DNA of 64,000 nucleotides from Clostridium gelidum. Its GTDB lineage: Bacteria; Bacillota; Clostridia; Clostridiales; Clostridiaceae. The notes beneath the pieces are model-generated. The model was not told the DNA's origin, searched no databases, and was given only the letters and a program-made list of their open reading frames with translations. The DNA is taken from positions 2,017,001 to 2,081,000 of the forward strand of contig NZ_AP024849.1 of assembly GCF_019977655.1 (NCBI RefSeq), given 5' to 3'. Shown piece by piece: positions 25,992 through 33,876 of the stretch; the first letter of the stretch is position 1, and every line of letters begins with the position of its first letter. Made by a program: the position numbers and the translations under genes.

Positions 25992-27422
25992 GTGGAAAAA
26001 GAAATAGATAAGGAAAATGCTAGAAGCAGATGGACCATATTGGTTATAGTTTTAATGTCAACATTTATGTCAACCTTAGACAGTAGTGTTGTAAATGTAG
26101 CATTACCTAAAATGGCTAAAGCCTTAAATGTAACAACTTCAAGCATTCAATTAGTGGTAACAAGTTATTTAATAGTTATAGCAGGGATAGTATTAATTTT
26201 TGGAAGATTGGGAGATATGTTTGGAAAATCCAAGATGTTTAAGTTTGGAGTGAGCTTATTTTCTTTGGGATCTTTGTTATGCGGTATATCAAAGTCCTTT
26301 CCAATATTGATAATATCAAGAGTGGTACAAGCTATTGGCGCTGCTAGTACTATGGCTAATAATCAAGGAATTATTACAGAGACCTTTGGTAAAAATGAAA
26401 GAGGAAAAGCACTTGGCTTTTTAGGGATTTCTGTAGCCTTGGGATCTATAGTAGGACCAGGACTTGGAGGATTTATAGTAGGAGCAGCCAGCTGGGAATT
26501 TATATTTTTAATAAATGTGCCCATTGGTATAATAGCTTTATTATATGCCCATAAGTTATTGCCAAAAGATAATAATAAAGTCCAAGGAAAACTGGATGGA
26601 ATCGGTGCTATACTATTTATGTTTACTATAGTTCCACTCTTTATGTCCTTAGAAGAAGGCTTAAACATTGGTTTTACAGATCCAATAATTATATTGGGCT
26701 TCATTATAGCACTTATTTCTTTTATAGTATTTATTTTTGTGGAAAAGAGAAAAGAAAACCCACTATTACATTTACAAATATTTAGTAATAAGTTATTTTC
26801 GTTGAGTATATTTTGTGCATTTATAAGCTTTATAGCGATATTCTGCAACAATATTATTCTCCCTTTTTACCTACAAGATGTAATGAACTTTTCACCACAG
26901 CATGCTGGATTAATACTTATGATTAATCCTTTAATTCTAATTGTGGTATCTCCTGTTAGTGGAACCTTATCAGATAAGATTGGTTCAGAACTTTTAACAT
27001 TCATAGGTTTAACCTTTGTAAGCTTAGGATTATTTTTAATGTCTATGTTCAATGTAGATTCAACTTTACTAAGCATGATATTATTCATTGGAATCATGTC
27101 AATTGGTATGGGAGTATTCCAGCCACCTAATAATTCATTAATAATGTCAACAGTACCAAAGGATAAACTTGGAATTGCTGGAAGCATAAACGCACTTGTA
27201 AGAAACTTGGGGATGATATGTGGAATAGCTCTAGCTACAACACTTTTATATAGTATGATGAGTTCTAAAATTGGATACCGTGTTACAGATTATGTAGCAG
27301 GAAGAAATGATGCTTTCATATATGGTATGAAAACTGTATATATAGCTGCGGCAATTATAAGTTTAGTGGGAGCAGGTTTAACTTTTTTTAGATTAACTAG
27401 AAAAAACTCTAAGGAGAACTAA
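25992..27422 (+). CDS. MFS multidrug exporter, DHA2 (EmrB/QacA) type
   Basis: A 476-residue protein with about 14 transmembrane segments. LDSSVVNVALP in TM1 is the D1 motif of the 14-TMS DHA2 drug:H+ antiporters, followed by motif A (GRLGDMFGKSKMF) and motif C in TM5 (GSIVGPGLGGFIV). The start is GTG 25992, decided by AGGAGG 8 bases upstream. It is monocistronic, with no regulator adjacent; the sequence downstream contains fragments resembling a TetR gene and ydcF. Substrates of such pumps are lipophilic cations or antibiotics. Confidence 0.9.
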   Translation: MEKEIDKENARSRWTILVIVLMSTFMSTLDSSVVNVALPKMAKALNVTTSSIQLVVTSYLIVIAGIVLIFGRLGDMFGKSKMFKFGVSLFSLGSLLCGISKSFPILIISRVVQAIGAASTMANNQGIITETFGKNERGKALGFLGISVALGSIVGPGLGGFIVGAASWEFIFLINVPIGIIALLYAHKLLPKDNNKVQGKLDGIGAILFMFTIVPLFMSLEEGLNIGFTDPIIILGFIIALISFIVFIFVEKRKENPLLHLQIFSNKLFSLSIFCAFISFIAIFCNNIILPFYLQDVMNFSPQHAGLILMINPLILIVVSPVSGTLSDKIGSELLTFIGLTFVSLGLFLMSMFNVDSTLLSMILFIGIMSIGMGVFQPPNNSLIMSTVPKDKLGIAGSINALVRNLGMICGIALATTLLYSMMSSKIGYRVTDYVAGRNDAFIYGMKTVYIAAAIISLVGAGLTFFRLTRKNSKEN

Positions 27423-27467
27423 GCTAATAATAGAATATTAAAGAAAGAATTAAGGTACTTAGATTAC

Positions 27468-27553
27468 AGTTATAAATCATTAGATGAAGTTAGTGTTAAA
27501 ATAGTAACCACAATAATTTTATATTCACAAAAGAGTCTCAAAGCTGTTTTTAA
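27468..27553. pseudogene. Two juxtaposed gene splinters (ydcF-like sense, TetR-like antisense)
   Basis: 27468-27512 matches 40 of 45 bases of the ydcF gene at 13741-13785. 27524-27553 matches 29 of 30 bases of 31646-31675, the complement of the TetR gene helix region KTALRLFCE. Joined 11 bases apart, they are leftovers of recombination. The remainder of 27423-28029 is AT-rich with no gene seen. Confidence 0.65.
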
Positions 27554-28029
27554 CACCAGTGGAACTTTGTATAAAGAAATGAATTTAAGTAATCGACTTA
27601 TCAAGATATTAGGCAAATGGATTTTATGATGAAACTACGAAAACCACTCTACTTCCATACTTTATATTACAATTTATATATGAGCTTTTTATTAGAGACA
27701 TTTGACAAGTTATTACTGCTAATGTAGAATGTATTCCGAACATAAAATAAATATTATTTGATATTTACTTATCCATAATAATATTATTAGGATAAGTTTT
27801 CTTATTGAATTAACAAATAAACTATATTGAAATATGGAATAAATTAAATAATAATTTAATTTGATTTATAGTAAGTTATAGAATAATTATAACTTTTATA
27901 TTTTTATATCTTGATTTTATAAATTAATTTATGAAAATATATAATTATATGCATGTTTATGTTCCATGTTGTAGATAAATGAAATGTGGAATATCAGTTA
28001 TAATAAGTAGAAGGAAAGGGATCAATCTA

Positions 28030-28311
28030 ATGAATATTTCAACAAAAGCAATCGTATCAAACTCTGAAATGATAAAGAATTATAAAACTTGTAGGGAAAA
28101 GGCGGAAAGTTTTGGCAAGATATTTATTTTGAAAAATAATCAACCGGATGCAGTATTGTTTTCTATTGCTGAATATGAAAGGCTTTCATCGTTTATTGAG
28201 TATCTGGAAAGTCTTGAGGGAAAAGATATTTCCAAGGTTATTGGATCATTACCAAAGGAAGGAAATAGGGAAATGTACTCCATTGACCATTTAAGAAACG
28301 ATATAAAATAA
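28030..28311 (+). CDS. Phd/YefM-like antitoxin, copy 1
   Basis: A 93-residue protein of the Phd/YefM antitoxin superfamily: MNISTKAIVSNSEMIKNYKT is the N-terminal DNA-binding part, and ILKNNQPDAVLFSIAEYERL is the characteristic core (normally xxNGxPxAVLxSxxxYExL). Start ATG 28030 is set by AAGGAAAGGG and by the identical start of the paralogue at 28742. The acidic C-terminus would normally bind a RelE/Doc-type toxin. No toxin gene follows; a terminator hairpin lies 50 bases downstream. It may act as a stand-alone DNA-binding regulator or guard against a toxin elsewhere. Confidence 0.8.
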   Translation: MNISTKAIVSNSEMIKNYKTCREKAESFGKIFILKNNQPDAVLFSIAEYERLSSFIEYLESLEGKDISKVIGSLPKEGNREMYSIDHLRNDIK

Positions 28312-28363
28312 ATTGCAGCAATATACGATAGTGTACTTCACATTATAATTAATTATTAAAACC

Positions 28364-28401
28364 TAAGGGTGGTAATTCTGATTTCAGAGTTACCACCCTT
28401 A
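28364..28401. terminator. 12-bp hairpin after antitoxin copy 1
   Basis: TAAGGGTGGTAA and TTACCACCCTTA around a 14-base loop. The stem is strong; the following run is AAATTATAT rather than T-rich. Confidence 0.65.
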
Positions 28402-28440
28402 AATTATATATAAACTAGGGTGATAATTCGAGTAGCCCTA

Positions 28441-28473
28441 TGGACATGTTATTTTTTTGATTGTGCCTTAATA
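28441..28473. repeat. Single right end of the TAAGGCAC repeat
   Basis: GGACATGTTATTTTTTTGAT, then TGTGCCTTA. It matches the right arm of the full repeats; the left arm is absent. It lies between the two antitoxin copies, whose separation is otherwise AT-rich (28474-28740) and without a gene. Confidence 0.6.
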
Positions 28474-28741
28474 AGTTGTATTCAATACTGTACTGTGAAT
28501 GCTACATTATTCTAACTATATTAGTAATGGAGTAATTACGTGTACATTACTTGAAATATTTGAAAAGTAAAAAATAGAATGTTAGTATAATTAGTAAAAG
28601 TATAATTATAAATATTATTAATATAATTATATAAAGTATAATTATATTAATAATACAACAAAAAGTTAGAACTATTTGTTGACTAATTATCATAACTACT
28701 GTAAGATGTATATAAATCAAAGAAAAAAGGAAATGATTTAA

Positions 28742-29041
28742 ATGAATATTTCAACAAAAGCAATCGTATCAAATTCTGAAATGATAAAGAACTATAAAGC
28801 TTGCAGGGAAAAGACAGAAAGATTCGGTAAGATATTTATTTTAAAGAATAACCAACCGGATGCAGTATTATTTTCTATTAATGAATATGAAAGGCTTTCA
28901 GTACTTATCGAGTATATGGAAAGTCATGAGAGAAAAGATATTTCAAAGGTTATAAAGTCTTTACCAATAGAAGGTGACAGGGTAATATACTCCATTTTAA
29001 ATTTAAAAAATGATATAGAAGAAATAGAAATGATCAAGTAG
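28742..29041 (+). CDS. Phd/YefM-like antitoxin, copy 2
   Basis: A 99-residue paralogue of the 28030 gene. The first 60 residues are nearly the same (MNISTKAIVSNSEMIKNYKA; ILKNNQPDAVLFSINEYERL), while the C-terminus diverges (SILNLKNDIEEIEMIK), which is the part that gives toxin specificity in this family. AAAGGAAATG precedes the ATG. Like copy 1 it has no toxin gene next to it. The two genes arose by tandem duplication with about 430 bases between them. Confidence 0.8.
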   Translation: MNISTKAIVSNSEMIKNYKACREKTERFGKIFILKNNQPDAVLFSINEYERLSVLIEYMESHERKDISKVIKSLPIEGDRVIYSILNLKNDIEEIEMIK

Positions 29042-29141
29042 TTTACATTAGAATAAATTATTAAGCATTTAGAGTGGATTGCACATTTTCTTCTAGCAAG
29101 CAGACTTTGCCATTACTCTTAATAAAGAAAGGATGATAAAT

Positions 29142-29291
29142 ATGTTATATTCAATCGCAATAATTCTTGTGGTCTTATGGATACTTGGTTTCGTTACATC
29201 GTATACTATGGGAGGGTTTATTCATATTCTTCTTGTAGTTGCTATAATTGTGGTTTTGATAAAGTTAATTACAGGGAAAAGGATACTTTAA
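29142..29291 (+). CDS. Small two-helix membrane protein, DUF5670/lmo0937 type
   Basis: A 49-residue protein, MLYSIAIILVVLWILGFVTS then YTMGGFIHILLVVAIIVVLI and KLITGKRIL. Two hydrophobic helices separated by a Gly-rich turn match the lmo0937/DUF5670 family of stress-associated small membrane proteins. AAAGGATG is the ribosome binding site. It precedes PRC-barrel and CsbD genes, the company this family usually keeps in Firmicutes. Confidence 0.75.
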   Translation: MLYSIAIILVVLWILGFVTSYTMGGFIHILLVVAIIVVLIKLITGKRIL

Positions 29292-29425
29292 CCCATATAA
29301 ATTTGAGACTGATAATAGTGATACTAAAGACGTAAATACAACACTTAAGTCATAAAACAAAATCCTAAAAGGATAGAGTACGAATATATGGAAAATAAAA
29401 CTCAAAGGATGAAAGGAGTATTATT

Positions 29426-30169
29426 ATGTTAAATAAAGCTAAAACACTAAAAGGTTACAAATTGAACAGCCTAGAAGGGGAAATAGGTAAGGTAAAAGAA
29501 TTCTATTTCGATGACAAACACTGGACGATTCGATATTTGGTAGCCGACACAGGAAGTTGGCTTCAGGACAGGCAGGTACTGATATCACCTTATGCCATGA
29601 GCGGCGTAAATAAAGAGGAAGAAAACATTAATATCAATTTGACTAAAAATCAGATTGAGGACAGCCCATCGGTGGAAAGTGATAAGCCGGTCTCACGACA
29701 ATTTGAGGAGGCATACAATGGGTATTATGGATGGCCAGCTTATTGGGGTGCACCATGCATGGGAGCAGTTTATCCTAATATTGAAATTGATCCCATAAAA
29801 TTGAAAGAAGACCCCCAAGTAGATGAAGATTGGGATCCGAATTTGCGTAGCACTTACGATGTGACTGGAGATGATATCCAGGCTGCGGACGGTGAAATTG
29901 GGCACATTAAGGATTTTATAATCGATGACGAGACCATGACGATTCGTTATCTAATCATTGATACAGGAAACTGGTGGCCGGGGAAAAAAGTATTAATTTC
30001 ACCGAAATGGATTGAACGAGTTAGTGGAGTGGAGTCGAAAGTATTCGTCAATCTTCTACGAGAGAGCATCAAGAACTCACCTGAATACACTGATGAGTCT
30101 ATGCTAAACCGTGATTATGAGATTGGACTGCATAAACATTATAATCGCCAAGGCTACTGGGGTGATTAA
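29426..30169 (+). CDS. Protein with two PRC-barrel domains
   Basis: A 247-residue soluble protein with an internal duplication. Repeat 1 is at about 6-75 (LKGYKLNSLEGEIGKVKEFY, WTIRYLVADTGSWLQDRQVL), repeat 2 at about 148-220 (ADGEIGHIKDFIIDDETMTI, RYLIIDTGNWWPGKKVLISP). PRC-barrel modules bind proteins or RNA and occur in photosynthetic reaction centre subunit H, RimM and stress proteins. The linker is rich in Tyr/Trp/Gly. AAAGGAG lies 8 bases upstream. Its codon choice (more GGG/CGA/GAC, for example around 29690 and 29940) is richer in GC than its neighbours. Likely role: envelope stress; not proven. Confidence 0.82.
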   Translation: MLNKAKTLKGYKLNSLEGEIGKVKEFYFDDKHWTIRYLVADTGSWLQDRQVLISPYAMSGVNKEEENININLTKNQIEDSPSVESDKPVSRQFEEAYNGYYGWPAYWGAPCMGAVYPNIEIDPIKLKEDPQVDEDWDPNLRSTYDVTGDDIQAADGEIGHIKDFIIDDETMTIRYLIIDTGNWWPGKKVLISPKWIERVSGVESKVFVNLLRESIKNSPEYTDESMLNRDYEIGLHKHYNRQGYWGD

Positions 30170-30237
30170 TTAGATAACAATATTTAACAATATAATTAAT
30201 GGAATTGGAATTGAAAAAATTAAAATGGAGGTGCAGA

Positions 30238-30459
30238 ATGTCAGATTTAAAAAACAAATTTGAAAATGCAAAAGATAAAGTTGTAGGAAAAGCTAAGGAG
30301 GGGTTAGGAAAAGTTACTGGTAGCCAAGTGACAGAACTTAAAGGGAAGATTGAGTACCAAAAAGCGGATCTAAAGGAGAAGGTTAACAACACAAAAGAGA
30401 AGATAGCAGAAAATATTAATGATAAGCTAGATGAAAAGGAAGAGGATAAAAAAATTTAG
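30238..30459 (+). CDS. CsbD-family stress protein
   Basis: A 73-residue, highly charged protein: FENAKDKVVGKAKEGLGKVT is the CsbD core (KGxxKExxGKxTGxxxxxxxGK), followed by a Lys/Glu-rich helix that doubles the usual tail. The start is ATG 30238, 6 bases after GGAGGTG. CsbD proteins are abundant general-stress proteins of unknown mechanism. It follows the PRC-barrel gene by 68 bases in the same direction. Confidence 0.85.
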   Translation: MSDLKNKFENAKDKVVGKAKEGLGKVTGSQVTELKGKIEYQKADLKEKVNNTKEKIAENINDKLDEKEEDKKI

Positions 30460-30610
30460 TAGTTCTTTCTTAAGATAAACATTTATCATAAAGTAATTTT
30501 ACTTGGATTACGAGCAAATGTTCTTAAATTAGCAATTAAGAATACATTGATCTTTAAATTCTCAAAAATCAATAATCCCTTTATATATGCCCTTCACAAA
30601 TTATATAAGA

Positions 30611-30642
30611 AAAATGCAGTCATTATTGTGACTGCATTTTTT
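30611..30642. terminator. Rho-independent terminator after csbD
   Basis: AAAATGCAGTCA and TGACTGCATTTT, then TT: a 12-bp stem with a short loop and a T-run. It lies between convergent genes and can serve both. Confidence 0.85.
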
Positions 30643-30695
30643 CATATTAAGAAAACTCCATATGAATCAAATGGTTAGTTTTTAGTTAAAAGTAA

Positions 30696-30824
30696 CTATT
30701 TGTTTTTAGTAGTAGAACCATTATGAAAAGTTGTTTTTGTGACATTCATATCCATAGTATTTTCAGTAATGTAATCTATAGCTTTATTTTGTTTAACATT
30801 TTTAGTCTTTTTATTTGAATTCAT
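30696..30824 (-). CDS. 42-residue hydrophilic protein
   Basis: Minus-strand frame MNSNKKTKNVKQNKAIDYIT, then ENTMDMNVTKTTFHNGSTTKNK, with AGGGGGAATATAAAA before the ATG, which is a good ribosome binding site. The composition is polar and basic at the start, without membrane segments. I do not recognise a family, but the clean signal and terminator arrangement suggest a real small gene, convergent with the csbD stress group. Confidence 0.55.
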   Translation of the reverse strand: MNSNKKTKNVKQNKAIDYITENTMDMNVTKTTFHNGSTTKNK

Positions 30825-30971
30825 TTTTATATTCCCCCTATCCATAAAAATTATAGTAACTTAATAGATATATCTTTAACAAATATAATAAAAAATATGT
30901 GTAAATTTTTAGATATTAACTTTTTATGTATTAACCATTGTAGCTTTTATATAAATTTAAAGTTCATTTTT

Positions 30972-31100
30972 ATGTTAAAATATAACCATAAAAATTTAGA
31001 TGATAGAGATTGTGTAGAAGACAGACTTCTTGAATTGTATAGCGAATCTGATAAGGAAGATTTTGCAGATCAAATTATCTGTAAAAAGTGTGGTGGTTAA
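30972..31100 (+). CDS. Short hypothetical frame ending in a Cys pair
   Basis: From ATG 30972 the frame gives MLKYNHKNLDDRDCVEDRLL, then ELYSESDKEDFADQIICKKCGG. The acidic middle and terminal CKKCGG could be half of a zinc-binding knuckle. The ribosome binding site is poor. It could be the start of a truncated gene. The convergent TetR gene ends 20 bases later. Confidence 0.3.
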   Translation: MLKYNHKNLDDRDCVEDRLLELYSESDKEDFADQIICKKCGG

Positions 31101-31120
31101 AAATGCTGAACTTAAATAAA

Positions 31121-31789
31121 TTAACAAAACAAGTATTTATAAATAACATCTACGCCCTCATTAATAATACGATCACGGCTAATTGGGCTATTAGTAAATA
31201 CGATACGATCTACTATAGAAGAAATAATATCATTTGTAATTATAGCAGATACCTCAAGGTCTGTAGTCTTCAACTCATCTTTGAAATACTCGAATTCTTT
31301 AATAATCCTTTCTTTTATCTTTAAATCATGAATATTATGAATTTCATAAACCTCAGGCATTGAATGATAAAGTGCTTGCAATTCTAAATTAAATTCTTTG
31401 GTTTCTTCATGAATTTCTATTAACATTTCAATTGTTATTTTAATCCATGATTTTTTATCATTTTGAGAAAGATCTATATTTTCTCCAATGTTTAGCTTAT
31501 CAAATTTGTCTATAAAATCTTGGTTATAGTCATCTAATATTTTAAGTAAAATCATATCTTTATTTTTAAAATACGAATAAAGAGAACCAATAGGAACAGC
31601 TGCTTGTTTTGCTATTTCATTTGTTGTAGTTTTGTAAAAGCCATTTTCACAAAAAAGTCTCAAAGCTGTTTTTAATATTTTTTCTTTGGTTTCCATACTT
31701 CGTGTTTGTTTTGGTTGCCTTATAAAATCTGTTTTTTTATTTTCTTCTTGTTCGTTACAAGAATTATTAACTATTTCTTGAGTTTTCAT
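31121..31789 (-). CDS. TetR-family repressor of the adjacent MATE exporter
   Basis: A 222-residue regulator with a polar 30-residue N-terminal extension, then the TetR helix-turn-helix (KEKILKTALRLFCENGFYKT, TTNEIAKQAAVPIGSLYSYF at about 55-75) and an all-helical C-terminal ligand domain. It is divergent from the MATE gene at 31973, with two matching palindromes in the 183-base intergenic region, so the pair is most likely a self-contained repressor/exporter unit. A piece very like its helix-turn-helix coding region lies at 27524-27553. Confidence 0.88.
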   Translation of the reverse strand: MKTQEIVNNSCNEQEENKKTDFIRQPKQTRSMETKEKILKTALRLFCENGFYKTTTNEIAKQAAVPIGSLYSYFKNKDMILLKILDDYNQDFIDKFDKLNIGENIDLSQNDKKSWIKITIEMLIEIHEETKEFNLELQALYHSMPEVYEIHNIHDLKIKERIIKEFEYFKDELKTTDLEVSAIITNDIISSIVDRIVFTNSPISRDRIINEGVDVIYKYLFC

Positions 31790-31871
31790 ATGAACTCCTA
31801 CTTTCTTCTATTCATCTTATTAGTGCTAATACACATATTTTAATGGGTTTTTATAAAATTGTCAATGGAAT

Positions 31872-31948
31872 ATGAGTTTTTACTCATTTTATATTGACAA
31901 ATATTTCACGCAAGTCTATAATCCATAATAACGTGAGCAATTACTCAC
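31872..31948 (+). promoter_or_regulatory. Consensus promoter flanked by two TetR-type operators
   Basis: TTGACA (31894-31899), 17 bases, TATAAT (31917-31922): a perfect vegetative promoter for the MATE gene. ATGAGTTTTTACTCAT (31872-31887) lies just upstream and GTGAGCAATTACTCAC (31933-31948) just downstream. The common pattern RTGAGNNNTTACTCAY is the probable operator. Confidence 0.85.
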
Positions 31949-31972
31949 AATAAAAAGGAGTTGTAGATAAAT

Positions 31973-33358
31973 ATGAATAAAACAGAACAACTAAAAACAT
32001 TCCCTATTAATAACTTAATTCTAAGTCTATCTGGACCAGCAATTTTTGCATTTATAGTAAGCACACTAAATTTGGCGCTTGATAGAATATTTCTTGCGAA
32101 ATCTGTTGGTACAGTTGCATTGGCAGCTGTATCTATTGCACTTGGAATTCAAATGCTGATTCAAGCTTTTGCTCAATTAATTGCTTCAGGAGCATCTTCT
32201 TCCATTGCAATAGAGCTTGGTAAAAATAATAAGAATTATGCACAACGTATAATTGGAAATGCATTCATTCTTGGAATCATAATGAGTATTATTATTACAA
32301 TAGTTGGATGTGTTTTTGTTAAACCAATTTTAATACTGTATGCAGCTACAGCAGAAAGTATGGATTATGCGATGCCTTACACAATTATTATGATATTAAG
32401 TACAATCTTTTTTATTAGTAGCCAAGTACTTAATAATATTATTCGTGGAATGGGGTATTCAAAAAAAGCAACTTTTAATTTCCTATCTAGTATTATTACC
32501 CATGGTATTTTAAATGCTATTTTTCTATTTGTATTTCATATGGGAATAAGGTCAGTAGCAGTGGCAAGTGGAATAGGTTATCTTGTTTCTTGTATATTAG
32601 CTGCTCAATTTTTAATAAACGGTAAATGCGTTGCAAGATTGCGTACATCATTTTTCAAATTAGAAAAGTGGGCAGTAAAAAGAATATTAACTGTTGGTGT
32701 ATCTGCATTAGTAATGCAAATGACAGTAAGTGTAATTTCCATGGTATTTAACCATGTATCAAATAAATATGGCGGTAGTAAAGGACAAGCTGCTTATGGA
32801 ATCATATATACATTGTTAATGATGATATATATGCCGATTATGGGACTCGGTCAAGGTATTCAATCAATAATAGGAATAAATTATGGTGCTGAATTAAAAG
32901 CTAGAGTAAAAGAAACTCTTATAAAAGCTATTAAGTATGCAACAATATTTGCCGTCTTTATGTTCATTATTATGGAATTATTCAGCAATTCAATAGCTCT
33001 TATATTTGGTGGAGCTAATGATCATATACTTGCTCAAATGACATCGAATGGAATACGTATAGTAGGATTAAGTATTTCTGCGATTGGATTTCAATTAATT
33101 GGTGCAAGTTACTTCCAATATGTTGGAAAAGTAAAACAATCAGTTTTATTGTCAGCCTTAAGACAATTTGTTTTACTCATACCACTTGCGATTATATTAC
33201 CAATATTTTTGGGCATATCAGGAGTATTCGCTTCGTTTGTTGTAGCTGATATTTTATCATTTGGTGTGACTTTAGTATTTGTGATAAAAGAATTAAGAAG
33301 ATTAGATGTGCTTATAGATTTACCAGCAGAGAACAGCAATTGCAAGAGCACTTATTAA
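31973..33358 (+). CDS. MATE-family exporter with a deletion-derived C-terminal end
   Basis: A 461-residue 12-helix MATE protein (PINNLILSLSGPAIFAFIVS, ASGASSSIAIELG and the second-half repeat MGLGQGIQSIIGINYG). It functions as a cation-coupled exporter and is controlled by the divergent TetR gene. The normal protein ends about residue 450 (ELRRLDVLIDL). The last residues, PAENSNCKSTY, are read from DNA that encodes QQRTAIARAL of an ABC ATPase in another frame. So a deletion has joined the 3' end of this gene to the middle of an ATPase gene at about 33324, leaving the transporter itself almost complete. RBS AAAGGAG. Confidence 0.88.
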   Translation: MNKTEQLKTFPINNLILSLSGPAIFAFIVSTLNLALDRIFLAKSVGTVALAAVSIALGIQMLIQAFAQLIASGASSSIAIELGKNNKNYAQRIIGNAFILGIIMSIIITIVGCVFVKPILILYAATAESMDYAMPYTIIMILSTIFFISSQVLNNIIRGMGYSKKATFNFLSSIITHGILNAIFLFVFHMGIRSVAVASGIGYLVSCILAAQFLINGKCVARLRTSFFKLEKWAVKRILTVGVSALVMQMTVSVISMVFNHVSNKYGGSKGQAAYGIIYTLLMMIYMPIMGLGQGIQSIIGINYGAELKARVKETLIKAIKYATIFAVFMFIIMELFSNSIALIFGGANDHILAQMTSNGIRIVGLSISAIGFQLIGASYFQYVGKVKQSVLLSALRQFVLLIPLAIILPIFLGISGVFASFVVADILSFGVTLVFVIKELRRLDVLIDLPAENSNCKSTY

Positions 33359-33596
33359 GAATCCAAAACTGCTTCTTTGTGACGAACCAACGGGTGCTTT
33401 GGATTATAAAACTTCTAAGGAAATCCTTGAACTTTTAGAGGATGTAAATATGAAATATGGAACAACTATGATAATAGTTACCCACAATGATTCGATAAAA
33501 TATATGTCCCACAAAGTCATAAAAGTTAGGGATGGGAAAATTGAAAAAGAATATAAAAATGAGAACTTAATGAAGGTAAAAGATATTGAGTGGTAG
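33324..33596 (+). pseudogene. C-terminal third of an ABC transporter ATPase (LolD/MacB type)
   Basis: The frame reads QQRTAIARALIKNPKLLLCD then EPTGALDYKTSKEILELL, with Walker B LLLCDEPTGALD and the switch-histidine segment IIVTHN, to TAG 33594-33596. It begins inside the ABC signature (LSGGQQQR), so Walker A and the Q-loop are missing. The breakpoint is also the point where the MATE gene loses its own end. EPTGALD is typical of LolD/MacB-type ATPases, whose partners are FtsX-like permeases, and an orphan permease of that class lies at 35187. Confidence 0.8.
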
Positions 33597-33678
33597 TCGG
33601 AATTTTAACGCTTTTATGGTATTTGAAATATGTTATAGCTATTTCGTGAAAATTATTAATAATATGAGGTGAGATTAA

Positions 33679-33765
33679 ATGAAAAAAATCGGTTTATATA
33701 AAACTTCAGTAATAATATTTTTTGTTTTATTAATTCTCACAATAATTAATGGTGTTAACACTTAA
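33679..33765 (+). CDS. 28-residue hydrophobic peptide or gene stub
   Basis: MKKIGLYKTSVIIFFVLLIL then TIINGVNT. GAGGTGAG lies 6 bases upstream. The sequence looks like a signal anchor alone, so it may be a single-helix membrane peptide or the surviving start of an exported protein. It lies in the scar between the ATPase stump and the sugar-binding protein. Confidence 0.35.
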   Translation: MKKIGLYKTSVIIFFVLLILTIINGVNT

Positions 33766-33876
33766 TCTTAATATAAAATTAAAAATTTACTCGTTCAATT
33801 TTTAATTATTAATAAATATTATTGTTCAAAAATGATGATAATAATGTTATTAAAGGTGAAAAGAGGCGAGTTTAAA

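Noticed and set aside
26363..27187. Long minus-strand frames opposite the DHA2 exporter
   Set aside because: The sense strand encodes a clear 14-helix transporter; the opposite frames are shadows with no family features.
28364..28401. Possible riboswitch or toxin RNA between the two antitoxin genes
   Set aside because: Only a simple 12-bp hairpin is present and no conserved riboswitch or repeat RNA pattern was recognised; a terminator is sufficient.
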